Notes under the pieces: model-generated | The model's database searches: none | Seen by the model: only the letters and a program-made list of their open reading frames with translations | What the model was told of the DNA's origin: nothing | Program-made: the position numbers and the translations under genes | Part shown: piece after piece, positions 25,890-34,332 of the stretch | Position numbering within the stretch: position 1 is the stretch's first letter | How the letters are laid out: each line of letters begins with the position of its first letter | Assembly: GCF_021044425.1 (NCBI RefSeq) | Contig: NZ_JAJNEC010000004.1 | Location: 892,605 to 956,604, forward strand | Length of the DNA: 64,000 bases | DNA from: Niabella pedocola | GTDB taxonomy: Bacteria > Bacteroidota > Bacteroidia > Chitinophagales > Chitinophagaceae | Direction: 5' to 3'

Positions 25890-26480
25890 TTATTGTACAT
25901 GTTGAAATAAACCTGCGGCATTGGATGCAAAGATCTTGATCGCAATGGCCAGCAAAATCACACCAAAGAACTTCCGGATCGCGATCAATCCGCTCGGCCC
26001 CAGCAATTTTGCCAGCCGGGTCAGGGATTTCAGCACGATATAAATGATCAGCAGGTTTAGCACAATTGCAATTAATATGGTTACTTCCTTATAATTGGCT
26101 TTTAAGGACATAATGGTTGTAAGCGTACCGGAACCGGCGATCAGCGGAAAAGCCAGGGGTACCAGCGTTGAGGCTTTTACATCCCCGTCCGATTTAAAAA
26201 ACTCTACCCCCAATACCATTTCCATCCCCAGGATAAAAATAACAATAGAGCCTGCTACCGCAAAAGACTTTACATCCAGGCCCAGTACATTCAGGATCGG
26301 TTCTCCCAGAAAGAGAAATAAGATCATCAGTGAGCCGGCGATGACGGTTACCTTAAATTCCCGGATACCACCGATCTTGTTCTTCATCGAGATCAAAATG
26401 GGAATGGATCCGATGATATCAATGATGGCAAAAAGCGTAAACGTAACGGTAAGTATGGCTTTATAATTCAGGGAATCCAT
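25890..26480 (-). CDS. MarC-family integral membrane protein
   Basis: This protein of ~196 residues has six predicted membrane segments, starting AILTVTFTLFAIIDIIGSIP. Other segments include VTVIAGSLMILFLFLG, FAVAGSIVIFILGMEMVLG and EVTILIAIVLNLLIIYIVL. The motifs PLAFPLIAGSGTLTTIM and the IIGSIPI entry identify the MarC (UPF0056) family. Despite the name, the E. coli member was shown not to mediate multiple antibiotic resistance, and the function remains unknown. The start is taken as the ATG at 26480 (MDSLNYK); the frame extends to a TTG at 26498, but that is a weaker start. It forms a single-gene unit next to tRNA-Arg. Confidence 0.9.
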   Translation of the reverse strand: MDSLNYKAILTVTFTLFAIIDIIGSIPILISMKNKIGGIREFKVTVIAGSLMILFLFLGEPILNVLGLDVKSFAVAGSIVIFILGMEMVLGVEFFKSDGDVKASTLVPLAFPLIAGSGTLTTIMSLKANYKEVTILIAIVLNLLIIYIVLKSLTRLAKLLGPSGLIAIRKFFGVILLAIAIKIFASNAAGLFQHVQ

Positions 26481-26632
26481 GCTTATTATTTTTGGCAAAG
26501 GTAATTTGTTGCCGGTATAAAATAACCACGTGGTCGTTAATTTGCATTCCCGGTTCTTTCTCTAATTGAATGCGCCCTCCGGCGGCATATTTATTGCAAC
26601 TGTATTTTCACCACCCATGCAAACTTCTGTTG

Positions 26633-26851
26633 ATGTACTGCTACAAACTTGTAGTTCAACCCAGGCACGTCAACAACAATCGCTCCTATGTGTTTTTGCA
26701 CGCTTCCGAAAAGGAGCTGTCGCCTTCAGCAAATGATTATTTGACGGAGCTGGTCAACCAGAAGTTTACCAACGGATCCTTTGCGTACCTGGTTGCCATT
26801 TCCGAAGCAGAATTCAACGAACTGAAGCAGACCATGCTGGAAATCGCGTGA
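26633..26851 (+). CDS. Small conserved-looking hypothetical protein
   Basis: This 72-residue soluble protein has no domain I recognise. The sequence from MYCYKLVVQPRHVNNNRSYV onward reads like a genuine protein with amphipathic character (ANDYLTELVNQKFTNGSFAY, then LVAISEAEFNELKQTMLEIA). Upstream in-frame codons (from 26570) look like non-coding Pro/Leu-rich sequence, so the ATG at 26633 is chosen. It converges on the TPR regulator gene with only 8 bases between the stops. Confidence 0.5.
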   Translation: MYCYKLVVQPRHVNNNRSYVFLHASEKELSPSANDYLTELVNQKFTNGSFAYLVAISEAEFNELKQTMLEIA

Positions 26852-26859
26852 GGCCCTTC

Positions 26860-28698
26860 TCAGGCAATCCCCTTCAGAAATATGATCAGGTCGGTTTCCT
26901 TATCCAGATCAAATTTCTGTTTCAGCCGGTATTTGGTCATACGCACACTTTTGGGTTCTACATGCAGCAACCCGGCAATCTGCTTGGTATCCATTCCCAA
27001 ATATAAATATGCGCAGTACTTCAGATCCAGCGATGTGAGTTTTTGAACCGACCGCTCCTGAACATTTTTAAAAAAATTGGGATGCACTTCCTGGATACGG
27101 AACCGGGCTTTTTCAAAATCACCATCCAGTAATCCCTCATCCCGGATGATCTGCTGGATGTTTACGGGCTGTTCTTCCCTTAGCTTTTCTTTCAGCTGCC
27201 ATAGCAGTTCATTTTTATGCTGCACCTGCAGCTGGCTGATCATGATCTCATCCCGGAGCTTTTGCTGCTGCAGCTCCATCAGTTCCTGTTCCGCCTTCAG
27301 GCGTGCCCGCTCCTCCTCCTGCAAACGCAATCGGGTTTGCGCATCGTGCTGCTCCGCCTCCAGTTTCTTTTCACGTTCCACCGAATATTTCAGGTTAAAA
27401 TGATAGGACCGGAACATAAAAAAAGCCCCCAGCAACCCAATACCGGCCAGGCCGAAATAGAGCCGCTGCGCTTTTTGCTGGCTGCGGGCCCTGTCCTTCA
27501 ATACCTGTACCTCCTGCTCCTTTTTTGCCGCCTGGTATTGTGCTTCCAGCTTATTCACCATCAACGCCTGGTCTTCATCAAACAGTTTGGTATTGTTATT
27601 CAGTAATTCCTTTTCCAGGTCATAGGCCTTTTGGTAATCGCCCTCCGCGGCACACAGGGCGGCCATATCCGATAAAAGCGTGTTACGGGTATGATAAAAA
27701 GGTTTGTCGGCTGTATCCAGGGCCTGTTTGGCCTGCAGGTAGTACCCTTTTGCCTGGTTAAAATCACCGGCGCGCTTTGCCATTGCACCAAGTATGCCAT
27801 AACAACTGGCAATAATATCCTCGTTATCCGCCAGCCCTTTTGCCACAACCCGGAGCACCGACTGCAAGGTATCGGTAATGGCCTGCCGGATCAGCGGGTC
27901 ATCCGTTGGGTAGTATTTAAGGTAATAGCTGCACAGGTTCATCCGGGCCAGGGCATAGGTGTGCGCCGCCACTTTTCCCGGATATTGAAAGAACAGGTCG
28001 CCGGCGGCCTTCGAATAATATATAGTCGTATCCAGGTCGGCCTGCTTCTTTTCCTTATCGTACCGGTAAGGATATACAACGGCAAGGGCCGAATATGCAG
28101 AACTCAGCAAATTCTGATCGCCCGCAGCTGCGGCAGACACTGCAGCCTTGCCGGCGTAATTCAGGCTTTTGGAAAAATCATTATAGGTGGTATAAACCGT
28201 ATATAAATAATAATAACATTTCGCCATCAGGAACTGATCCTTACGGGACGGTTCTACATCTTTTAAGATCTGCTGGCACAGGGTTACCAATACATCGTTG
28301 TTATCGATATTGTAATAGAAGACCGCCTTCGCCAGCAGGGCATAATCTGTTACCAGCCGATCCTTCGAGATCGCAGCCGTGGTTTCTGCGGAATCCAGGT
28401 ATTGTTGCGCCAGCTTATAATCGCCTTTGTTCAGCTGGATATGGGTGAGCAATCCATAGGCCTTTACTTTCTCCAGGTTGTTCTTCTGCGCATCCGCCAT
28501 TGCCACATAGCCTTTGGCGGTGGCAGCAGCCTGCTCATAATCATCGTTATAGCGGTACGCTTCTGTTAGTTTAAAATACAGGTTTGCTGAGCGGGTTGCG
28601 GTAAGTTCTTTCTTCAAACTATCGATATAGACATTTTGAGCACGGGTATCCGTAAAAAACAGGATCAGTATCCCGAGGACTGTTACAACACTTTTCAT
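26860..28698 (-). CDS. TPR-repeat membrane regulator with LuxR-type HTH
   Basis: This 612-residue protein follows a common Bacteroidetes design. It has a signal peptide or anchor (LGILILFFTDTRAQ) and an extracytoplasmic array of tetratricopeptide repeats (~25-400, e.g. GDYKLAQQYLDSAETTA, GDFNQAKGYYLQAKQALD). A membrane helix follows at ~412-432 (LYFGLAGIGLLGAFFMF), then a charged coiled coil (~440-515) and a C-terminal winged/LuxR-like helix-turn-helix (LTSLDLKYCAYLYLGMDTKQ, then IAGLLHVEPKSVRMTKYRLK). It probably transmits an envelope signal directly to DNA. The targets are unknown; the divergent membrane-protein cluster beginning 228 bases away is a candidate. Confidence 0.88.
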   Translation of the reverse strand: MKSVVTVLGILILFFTDTRAQNVYIDSLKKELTATRSANLYFKLTEAYRYNDDYEQAAATAKGYVAMADAQKNNLEKVKAYGLLTHIQLNKGDYKLAQQYLDSAETTAAISKDRLVTDYALLAKAVFYYNIDNNDVLVTLCQQILKDVEPSRKDQFLMAKCYYYLYTVYTTYNDFSKSLNYAGKAAVSAAAAGDQNLLSSAYSALAVVYPYRYDKEKKQADLDTTIYYSKAAGDLFFQYPGKVAAHTYALARMNLCSYYLKYYPTDDPLIRQAITDTLQSVLRVVAKGLADNEDIIASCYGILGAMAKRAGDFNQAKGYYLQAKQALDTADKPFYHTRNTLLSDMAALCAAEGDYQKAYDLEKELLNNNTKLFDEDQALMVNKLEAQYQAAKKEQEVQVLKDRARSQQKAQRLYFGLAGIGLLGAFFMFRSYHFNLKYSVEREKKLEAEQHDAQTRLRLQEEERARLKAEQELMELQQQKLRDEIMISQLQVQHKNELLWQLKEKLREEQPVNIQQIIRDEGLLDGDFEKARFRIQEVHPNFFKNVQERSVQKLTSLDLKYCAYLYLGMDTKQIAGLLHVEPKSVRMTKYRLKQKFDLDKETDLIIFLKGIA

Positions 28699-28925
28699 GG
28701 AGTGAATTTATAGAATTATCAGGCACCGGCTCTTTACCCGGAAAAAAATATACAATTTGCTGATTTATGTAACAAAATGATTCACAAATCTCTACATCAA
28801 TTGTAGTCGTTTTGTAGACAGCTGTAACCCAGGATGTAGCCACTATGTAATGGCGGAGGATTTTGCCAGAAAGCAGCACTTTCACAGTTTTGGGCCAGCG
28901 ATCGTTCATCACAAAAAATCAATTT

Positions 28926-29252
28926 ATGAGTAACAAGAACCTTTCTGTAATTTCTTACCTCACTATTTTCGGCTGGCTGTATGCCTATATCAAAGGAAAA
29001 AACCAGGCCGATAGCCTGTTGAAATATCATTTACGGCAATTCTTCGGGCTCTTCCTGCTGGCCCTTGTTTTCAACATTGGGATTACGATCCTTATCCGGA
29101 TTGTTCCGGGGGTTGGTTTTCTTTCTTACCTGTGCGGTATTGCCTTTTTGATCTTATGGATTTTTGGGTTGATTAATGCCATCAACGGGGTGGAAAAAAA
29201 CATCCCCCTGGTTGGAAAACTGTTCGAAGACAAATTTGCCTTTATCGGGTAA
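28926..29252 (+). CDS. Small membrane protein, DUF4870/Tic20-like
   Basis: This 108-residue protein has three to four hydrophobic segments (VISYLTIFGWLYAYIKG, FFGLFLLALVFNIGITILI, LCGIAFLILWIFGLINAI). The motif LKYHLRQFFGLFL is typical of DUF4870/import-component-like small membrane proteins of Bacteroidetes. The start is the ATG at 28926; the longer frame from 28863 has no coding character before it. It lies first in the co-directional series that leads to the SPFH gene, 205 bases before the next frame, so it may have its own promoter. Confidence 0.75.
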   Translation: MSNKNLSVISYLTIFGWLYAYIKGKNQADSLLKYHLRQFFGLFLLALVFNIGITILIRIVPGVGFLSYLCGIAFLILWIFGLINAINGVEKNIPLVGKLFEDKFAFIG

Positions 29253-29457
29253 TATCAAAAGAACGTACAAACTTCCCTGGTATCCCGGCCGTTGCTCCCC
29301 CCTGTTCCGGCTATATGGTTTTACAACCGGAAACAGCCGCAAAACACCCTGAAATAACCGCGCTGCAATCCATCCACAGGTTGCGGCGCCCACTTTCACC
29401 GGATCCTTATTATAAAAACAATACGGGTTCACACATCATTCGGGCAATAATTGTATC

Positions 29458-29932
29458 ATGCATACGTTTAAACATCTTTCTTTACAGGACGGCGTGTATC
29501 ACATAAAGCAATATCCCGGGGCAGCCCTGTTATTTGGTACGCTTTATTTTGTGGTAAGCCTTGCACTTATATTTCTGAGCGCCTATATGAACACAGGCTT
29601 CGTTTTGCTGGGCCTTGGTATCCTTTTTGTGATCCTGTCAAAAACCAGCCACCGGAGTCGTTTTAAGGTTGACCTCCGGAACCGGACCCCTGGGTATTCA
29701 ACGCGCCCGCTTTGCAAAGGAAAAATATTATCCGCTGAGTAGCTTTCAGCATTTTACAATGGACAAAATCATCTACGCCCGGATCCCCATTCATTTTATG
29801 TTAATCGCCCATTTTTACACAAACGGGAAACCGAAAAAGGTTGTACTTTCACAGGCAGGGTCTGCAAGGACCCTGCAGGAACTTATGAATGAATTAACAG
29901 ACCTCTTCAGTCAACCGGAATTTAAAAATTAA
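29458..29932 (+). pseudogene. PH-like membrane protein broken by a +1 frameshift (paralogue of the gene at 33354)
   Basis: Two overlapping frames encode the halves of one ~157-residue protein. The first half (29458 onward, MHTFKHLSLQDGVYHI) contains two membrane segments (ALLFGTLYFVVSLALIFLSA, TGFVLLGLGILFVIL) and ends in FKVDLRNRT. The second half continues in the next frame with LGIQRARFAKEKYYPLSSFQ and ends in LTDLFSQPEFKN. Removing one C from the CCCC run at 29687-29690 restores a single reading frame. The intact paralogue downstream (154 residues) aligns through the junction (SLIIDLNNQEIRAKAALL), so the break is real in this sequence. It is either a mutation or a sequencing error. The fold may be a bacterial PH-like domain; the function is unknown. 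Confidence 0.8.
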
Positions 29933-29935
29933 AAC

Positions 29936-30907
29936 ATGAGCTTACCTTTTATTGAAATCATAGAGTCGCCCACGCCCGACCCGAATCTTCTGATGTGGAA
30001 ATTTGCCGACAAGGACAAGGAAATCAAAAACGGCGCTAAATTAACCGTAAGAGAAAGTCAGCAGGCCCTGTTGCTGAACGAAGGGCAGCTGGCGGATATT
30101 TTTTCGCCCGGGCTGCATACGCTGTCAACAGAAAACATTCCGATCATCAGCCGGCTCAAGGGGTGGAAGTATGGTTTTGAAAGCCCCTTTAAAGCCGATG
30201 TTTACTTTTTTAATACGTATCATTTTATCAATAACAAATGGGGTACGCCCGCACCTATCTTAATGAGCGATCCGCAGTTTGGGCAGGTACGTATACGCGC
30301 CTTTGGCAGTTTTGATATCCGGATTGCGGATGCAGGCACTTTCTTCAGAACCTATGCCGGCACCTTTCCCCAGCTGACCATCTTTGAATTACAGGCCCAG
30401 CTGCGCGATTTTGTAGCACCGAAATTTGGAGAAGTACTGGCCAAGGAACAGATCCCCGTTACGGCGGTTGCCGGCAATATAACCGACCTGGGAAAAAAGA
30501 TCGAGCCACACCTGAAGCCCTATTTTGCCACATTGGGTTTGGAGCTGACGCAGTTTATTATTACCAGTGTAACCCTCCCGGAAGAAGTAACTGCATTCTA
30601 CGACAAGGTTACCAGTATGAATATGGTAACGGATATGGATAAGTTTACAAAATTTAATACCGCCAATGCCATTGGCGATAAAGGCACGGCTTTGAACGAA
30701 GCCGCCCAAACGGCAGTGGCCATGGGGCTGATGATGAACCAGCTTCAGCAACATCAGCCGAATTCCGCAACGCCACAGGCCGCCGCGCCACCACCACAGG
30801 AAGACATTACCGTAAAGCTTCAGAAGCTCAAAACACTTTTTGAAAACGGGCTGATTGATGAAGAGGAATACAAAGCTAAAAAAACCGAACTCTTAACGCA
30901 GTTATAA
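29936..30907 (+). CDS. SPFH/Band-7 domain protein, YdjI-like, with SHOCT-type tail
   Basis: This 323-residue protein has an SPFH core at ~25-220 (SRLKGWKYGFESPFKADVYF, PQFGQVRIRAFGSFDIRIA, TRPL-free helical part LTIFELQAQLRDFVAPKFGE), then a Gln/Pro/Ala-rich linker (~270-290). The last ~28 residues (LKTLFENGLIDEEEYKAKK) are a SHOCT-like helix pair. There is no signal peptide or membrane helix. Relatives such as Bacillus subtilis YdjI act at the membrane with partner zinc-ribbon proteins and recruit PspA under envelope stress. The gene follows the frameshifted membrane gene by 3 bases and overlaps the next gene by one base (TAATG), so they form one operon. Its role here as a membrane-stress scaffold is inferred. 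Confidence 0.88.
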   Translation: MSLPFIEIIESPTPDPNLLMWKFADKDKEIKNGAKLTVRESQQALLLNEGQLADIFSPGLHTLSTENIPIISRLKGWKYGFESPFKADVYFFNTYHFINNKWGTPAPILMSDPQFGQVRIRAFGSFDIRIADAGTFFRTYAGTFPQLTIFELQAQLRDFVAPKFGEVLAKEQIPVTAVAGNITDLGKKIEPHLKPYFATLGLELTQFIITSVTLPEEVTAFYDKVTSMNMVTDMDKFTKFNTANAIGDKGTALNEAAQTAVAMGLMMNQLQQHQPNSATPQAAAPPPQEDITVKLQKLKTLFENGLIDEEEYKAKKTELLTQL

Positions 30908-31158
30908 TGGAAGAAAAAAAAGCACAATCCTTTTTAGAAAAGCTGAAGGCCAAAGCACAGGCCCAGGAAAAATACGGCGGACCTGTAACGGAAAAAGAAG
31001 CCAGCATTGGTACCCGCACCTGTCCGAACTGCGGAGCCGGCCGGGCAAAAGACGACGGTCTTACGCATTGTGCGTACTGTGGCTTTGAATTTCTGCAGGT
31101 AACCCTTACGGATGGGCTGCATATCAAAAAGGAAGACAACTCCAGGGAAAACCAATAA
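30907..31158 (+). CDS. Small zinc-ribbon protein
   Basis: This 83-residue soluble protein has a charged helical N-terminus (EEKKAQSFLEKLKAKAQAQE) and one zinc ribbon with two Cys pairs, CPNCGAGRAKDDGLTHCAYC, followed by GFEFLQV. It starts within the stop of the SPFH gene, which implies translational coupling and a near-equal dose. Zinc-ribbon partners of SPFH proteins are known in the YdjI group, usually fused or adjacent. The partner role is inferred from this context. Confidence 0.8.
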   Translation: MEEKKAQSFLEKLKAKAQAQEKYGGPVTEKEASIGTRTCPNCGAGRAKDDGLTHCAYCGFEFLQVTLTDGLHIKKEDNSRENQ

Positions 31159-31261
31159 ATGCCATCCATGAAGGATGCACGCTATCAATAATAAAAAGGA
31201 CGTCTGAAAAAACGGATCCGGGAAATCAACAACGCTTCAATAATATTAAAAACAATCTGCC

Positions 31262-32071
31262 ATGTTTGGTTTATTCAGCAATAAAAAGGAGGCCGGGGAC
31301 CCGGTATCACCGGAATGGGCGCAGCAGATCCATGAAACGCAGGATCGCTGGTTTACGTTTCTTCAGAAACTGGAGGAACGGGTAGAAGCACTTTGTCTGG
31401 CCGCGATACCCGAGCTCAAAGCCATGCGCAGCAGCACCGATTCCATATACGAAGCCAATATCGGCCAGGTATGGAGCGGTATCCGCGGGCAGATCAACCA
31501 GGTACAGGAAAAAGCCCGGGAAACAGAAGAACAAAAGATCCGTCCTTTTTACCGGCAGCTGAAGAACGCCGGCGTCAACTATGCCGTGGCCCTACAGTTT
31601 ATCGAAACCTGCTCCGAACGTTATCGCCGGTTTGAAGACTCCTGTCATAGCTGGCAGGATCAACTTGAAGCGGCCACCAAACAAGACCATGAAGCCCTGT
31701 ATCAGAAGATCCTGGAGGAACATGAACAGGTGAAAAACCAGTTCAGCTGCCAGCAATGTGGTGCGCCGATTTACCTGGAAAAAATTTATTTTACCACCAG
31801 CTATCTGCAATGCCCCGCATGCCGCACGCAAAACACCTATGAGCCCAGCACCCTGGCAAAGAGCCTTAACTGGATTGCGCGGGACCTTGCTGAAGAACGA
31901 ACTGCGCATTTGCTGGATGCCTATCGCAAGGACGCCGGGCAAGATGCGGATCTCTATCGCCACTACCTGCGAAGCATGTTCGATGAATGGAACCGAATCG
32001 TGCCCGATATGGCCGCCTCCAATGAAAAATTTTACCAGCGACAGCTCGACGACTTCAACAGATCTGTCTGA
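31262..32071 (+). CDS. Coiled-coil protein with zinc ribbon, SPFH-cluster member
   Basis: This 269-residue soluble protein is strongly helical through ~160 residues (LEERVEALCLAAIPELKAM, QVQEKARETEEQKIRPFYRQ, LEEHEQVKNQFS). A zinc ribbon follows (CQQCGAPIYLEKIYF, then LQCPACRTQNTYEPST), and then another helical domain that ends in FYQRQLDDFNRSV. I do not recognise a named family. It lies 103 bases after the small zinc-ribbon gene and 37 bases before the next gene. The zinc ribbon shared with its neighbour suggests a common complex. Confidence 0.8.
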   Translation: MFGLFSNKKEAGDPVSPEWAQQIHETQDRWFTFLQKLEERVEALCLAAIPELKAMRSSTDSIYEANIGQVWSGIRGQINQVQEKARETEEQKIRPFYRQLKNAGVNYAVALQFIETCSERYRRFEDSCHSWQDQLEAATKQDHEALYQKILEEHEQVKNQFSCQQCGAPIYLEKIYFTTSYLQCPACRTQNTYEPSTLAKSLNWIARDLAEERTAHLLDAYRKDAGQDADLYRHYLRSMFDEWNRIVPDMAASNEKFYQRQLDDFNRSV

Positions 32072-32108
32072 CAAACCATCTATTCAATTATATTTAAAAG
32101 TGAACATT

Positions 32109-33113
32109 ATGTTTAAAAAATTCCTGAACAACATCCTGGGCAATGACGCTGATCAGCAAAAACAACAAGAGCCGGTAGTCAATCCATTTCAGCAGCAGGC
32201 CGCCCGGCATGACAACGAAGCGGATGATGACGACAATGACGATGATAACGTTCCTGTACAAGGAACGCAATACCAGTTTGACCCCCACACCCAGCACGGC
32301 ACACATTATACCAAAGATGCATTTGATGCTGCGGCAAACCGGCATTATGAAGAAATGCTGGCCAACCAGGATGAGGCCCTGAGCGAGAACGAAAAACGGA
32401 ATTTGAAACGGGAAGCCGTTACACAATTATACCTCCAGTGGAATGGTCATAATTACGACCAGCTTGTACAATTTGAAATGGCCAATTCCTTAGAATTAAC
32501 CGGCTATGCTACCCAGGGATTCAACCAGGTTAAAGAAGAAGGAAACCCGCTGTACGAACCCATTCACGGTATTTCGCTTTATGACTATGCCGGCATTGCG
32601 CATGCAATGGCACAGGGCGTTCCGGAGGAAACCATTTTAAAGGCCATCGGCATCGAAAAAGCGGTGTGGGAAGAAGTGAACATCCTGTGGCCGGAACGGA
32701 TGAAAGAAGATGCCAGCTTTGGTATTATGACCAAGTATGGCGAATACTTTGCAACCGCGGGCCAGCATCCCAAACTGGCACACCTGAAATCCGGCGCTGC
32801 AGCTACCGCGGAAGGAAATCCCAACCTGGAGCAGTTAAAAACCGACCGGTATTTTTACGAGGAACTCTGTGGTGCACGAACGGCGGCCTATGAGTACGGC
32901 CTGGATGGCGCACAATGGATCCTGGAAAACTTCGGCATCAACCTCTCCGATTTCCAGGCGGTGGCTATGGATTGGATGACGGCGCAAAACCAGCAATTCA
33001 ACAGCAGCGAAATTCAACATTATATGGACTACCAGTTGCAAAAGCAAAAGGAATACTCGGAAAAGTTTGCAAAAGAACAAGGCGGAAATATTGCAGATGA
33101 CATCGCATTCTAA
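32109..33113 (+). CDS. Uncharacterised acidic protein of the SPFH cluster (possibly DUF6620)
   Basis: This soluble protein has 334 residues. A variable, very acidic low-complexity stretch (NEADDDDNDDDNVPVQ, ~38-53) follows the N-terminal helix MFKKFLNNILGND. A conserved helical region from ~140 (ISLYDYAGIAHAMAQGVPEE, then WEEVNILWPERMKEDASFGI) is followed by a second helical unit (YEYGLDGAQWILENFGINLS). From memory the central region resembles the Bacteroidetes family DUF6620; this was not verified. The start is the ATG at 32109, just after the preceding gene; the longer frame back to 31758 only overlaps that gene. The function is unknown. Confidence 0.78.
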   Translation: MFKKFLNNILGNDADQQKQQEPVVNPFQQQAARHDNEADDDDNDDDNVPVQGTQYQFDPHTQHGTHYTKDAFDAAANRHYEEMLANQDEALSENEKRNLKREAVTQLYLQWNGHNYDQLVQFEMANSLELTGYATQGFNQVKEEGNPLYEPIHGISLYDYAGIAHAMAQGVPEETILKAIGIEKAVWEEVNILWPERMKEDASFGIMTKYGEYFATAGQHPKLAHLKSGAAATAEGNPNLEQLKTDRYFYEELCGARTAAYEYGLDGAQWILENFGINLSDFQAVAMDWMTAQNQQFNSSEIQHYMDYQLQKQKEYSEKFAKEQGGNIADDIAF

Positions 33114-33353
33114 ATCCAACCCGCTTACACAACAGAAAGGATAGCGGTACCTGCCGCATTTTACATTTCCGGCTGTACGCACTCCGCTACCCTCCGGTCA
33201 AAAAAGAGCAACAAAATGGTTCATCCCCTGCTCTTTTTCCCGCAGCCCGGCATATCACACAACAACAAAACATTCATGGCTACACACCGGGCAAACCGGT
33301 GTGCGGCCATCCGTTACGTTATTCACCCATCAATATTCTATAAAAAACAACAC

Positions 33354-33818
33354 ATGCAATCATTAAAACACTTTACAGCGGAGGGCAATGTTTACAAAAT
33401 GAAACCCTCCTATTTTCTTCCCATTGCCCTCATTATTGTTTTACCCCTGCTCAGCTTTTTTATATTGCGGGAAGGCAAGTATCCTGTTATCGGTTGGCTG
33501 GTGCTGGGATTTGCGATACTGGGATTTGCGGGAATGATCTCCCGGTCGCTGATCATTGATTTAAACAACCAGGAAATACGGGCCAAGGCCGCGCTACTGC
33601 GCCCCGCCGTCCGGATCCCGCTGGCCGATTTTCAAAATTTCGAATTGCACCAGTTAAAACAGGGCTTCTTTACAACCAACACGTCGCTGAACATCTGCTA
33701 CCTCAAAGATGGAAAAACCAGGCGGGCGCTCATTGCCCAGGGTGTTACCACCAGGGCCATGCAGCGTATTTTAAACGAAATCGACGAAATCATCAACAAT
33801 TATGACAGCAAGAGATAA
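33354..33818 (+). CDS. PH-like two-helix membrane protein (intact paralogue of 29458)
   Basis: This 154-residue protein starts MQSLKHFTAEGNVYKM, the same position as its frameshifted paralogue (MHTFKHLSLQDGVYHI), which is why the ATG at 33354 is preferred over upstream codons. It has two membrane segments (FLPIALIIVLPLLSFFIL, IGWLVLGFAILGFAGMI), then a cytoplasmic beta-rich domain (SLIIDLNNQEIRAKAALLRP, IPLADFQNFELHQLKQ) and a C-terminal helix (TTRAMQRILNEIDEIINNYD). The layout resembles bacterial PH-like or YdbT-type domains behind a membrane hairpin. It overlaps the next gene by 17 bases. Confidence 0.8.
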   Translation: MQSLKHFTAEGNVYKMKPSYFLPIALIIVLPLLSFFILREGKYPVIGWLVLGFAILGFAGMISRSLIIDLNNQEIRAKAALLRPAVRIPLADFQNFELHQLKQGFFTTNTSLNICYLKDGKTRRALIAQGVTTRAMQRILNEIDEIINNYDSKR

Positions 33819-34332
33819 ATATAAAGTAGCGGAAACTTCACAAACCATTTCCTTACAACCCCATTATCATCTGTTAAAAAGCCTGTTTTGGTTTATAATA
33901 GCGATGGCGGGCATCGCCGCGGGTCTTTTCATTTTTTATGCGCAACTGGGCGAGGGCGGCCGGGTACTGGGCTATGCGCTGCTGGTTTACCTGCTCCTGC
34001 ATGGGCTCTATGATTTTATCTTCCGGGTAAATGTGCGTTATGAGTTTGACAAACCCAGCAATGCCGTTTATAAGACCAATATACCATTTCCGAAAAAACG
34101 GTTAATGTCGCTGGATGAGCTGGTGATCTTTACCAGTTCGGAACAAGGCAGCTGGTATTATGCAATGGGGGCAAGAAAAAAGCAGTTTATAAAAAACTAC
34201 GCTATCAGTGAAGATTTCGGTTCCGGCAAAAAAAGCCAGCGGTTACTGGGGGCCTATGAGGCAGAGGTATTAGAACCGATCCTGCGGTTAAGCGCCTCCC
34301 CGGCAAACGGTATGTACACACCTGCCGGTTAA
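33802..34332 (+). CDS. Two-helix membrane protein, last gene of the SPFH cluster
   Basis: This 176-residue protein has two membrane segments (LFWFIIAMAGIAAGLFIFYA, GYALLVYLLLHGLYDFIF) after a short cytoplasmic N-terminus. A beta-rich domain follows (VRYEFDKPSNAVYKTNIPF, LDELVIFTSSEQGSWYYAM) and a basic-aromatic stretch ARKKQFIKNYAISEDFG. It is built on the same plan as the upstream PH-like proteins and may be a distant relative. Its 17-base overlap with the preceding gene points to coupled translation. The function is unknown. Confidence 0.78.
   Translation: MTARDKYKVAETSQTISLQPHYHLLKSLFWFIIAMAGIAAGLFIFYAQLGEGGRVLGYALLVYLLLHGLYDFIFRVNVRYEFDKPSNAVYKTNIPFPKKRLMSLDELVIFTSSEQGSWYYAMGARKKQFIKNYAISEDFGSGKKSQRLLGAYEAEVLEPILRLSASPANGMYTPAG

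Noticed and set aside
31758..32108. Upstream extension of the acidic protein frame
   Set aside because: It lies inside the zinc-ribbon gene in another frame; the ATG at 32109 directly after that gene is the natural start.
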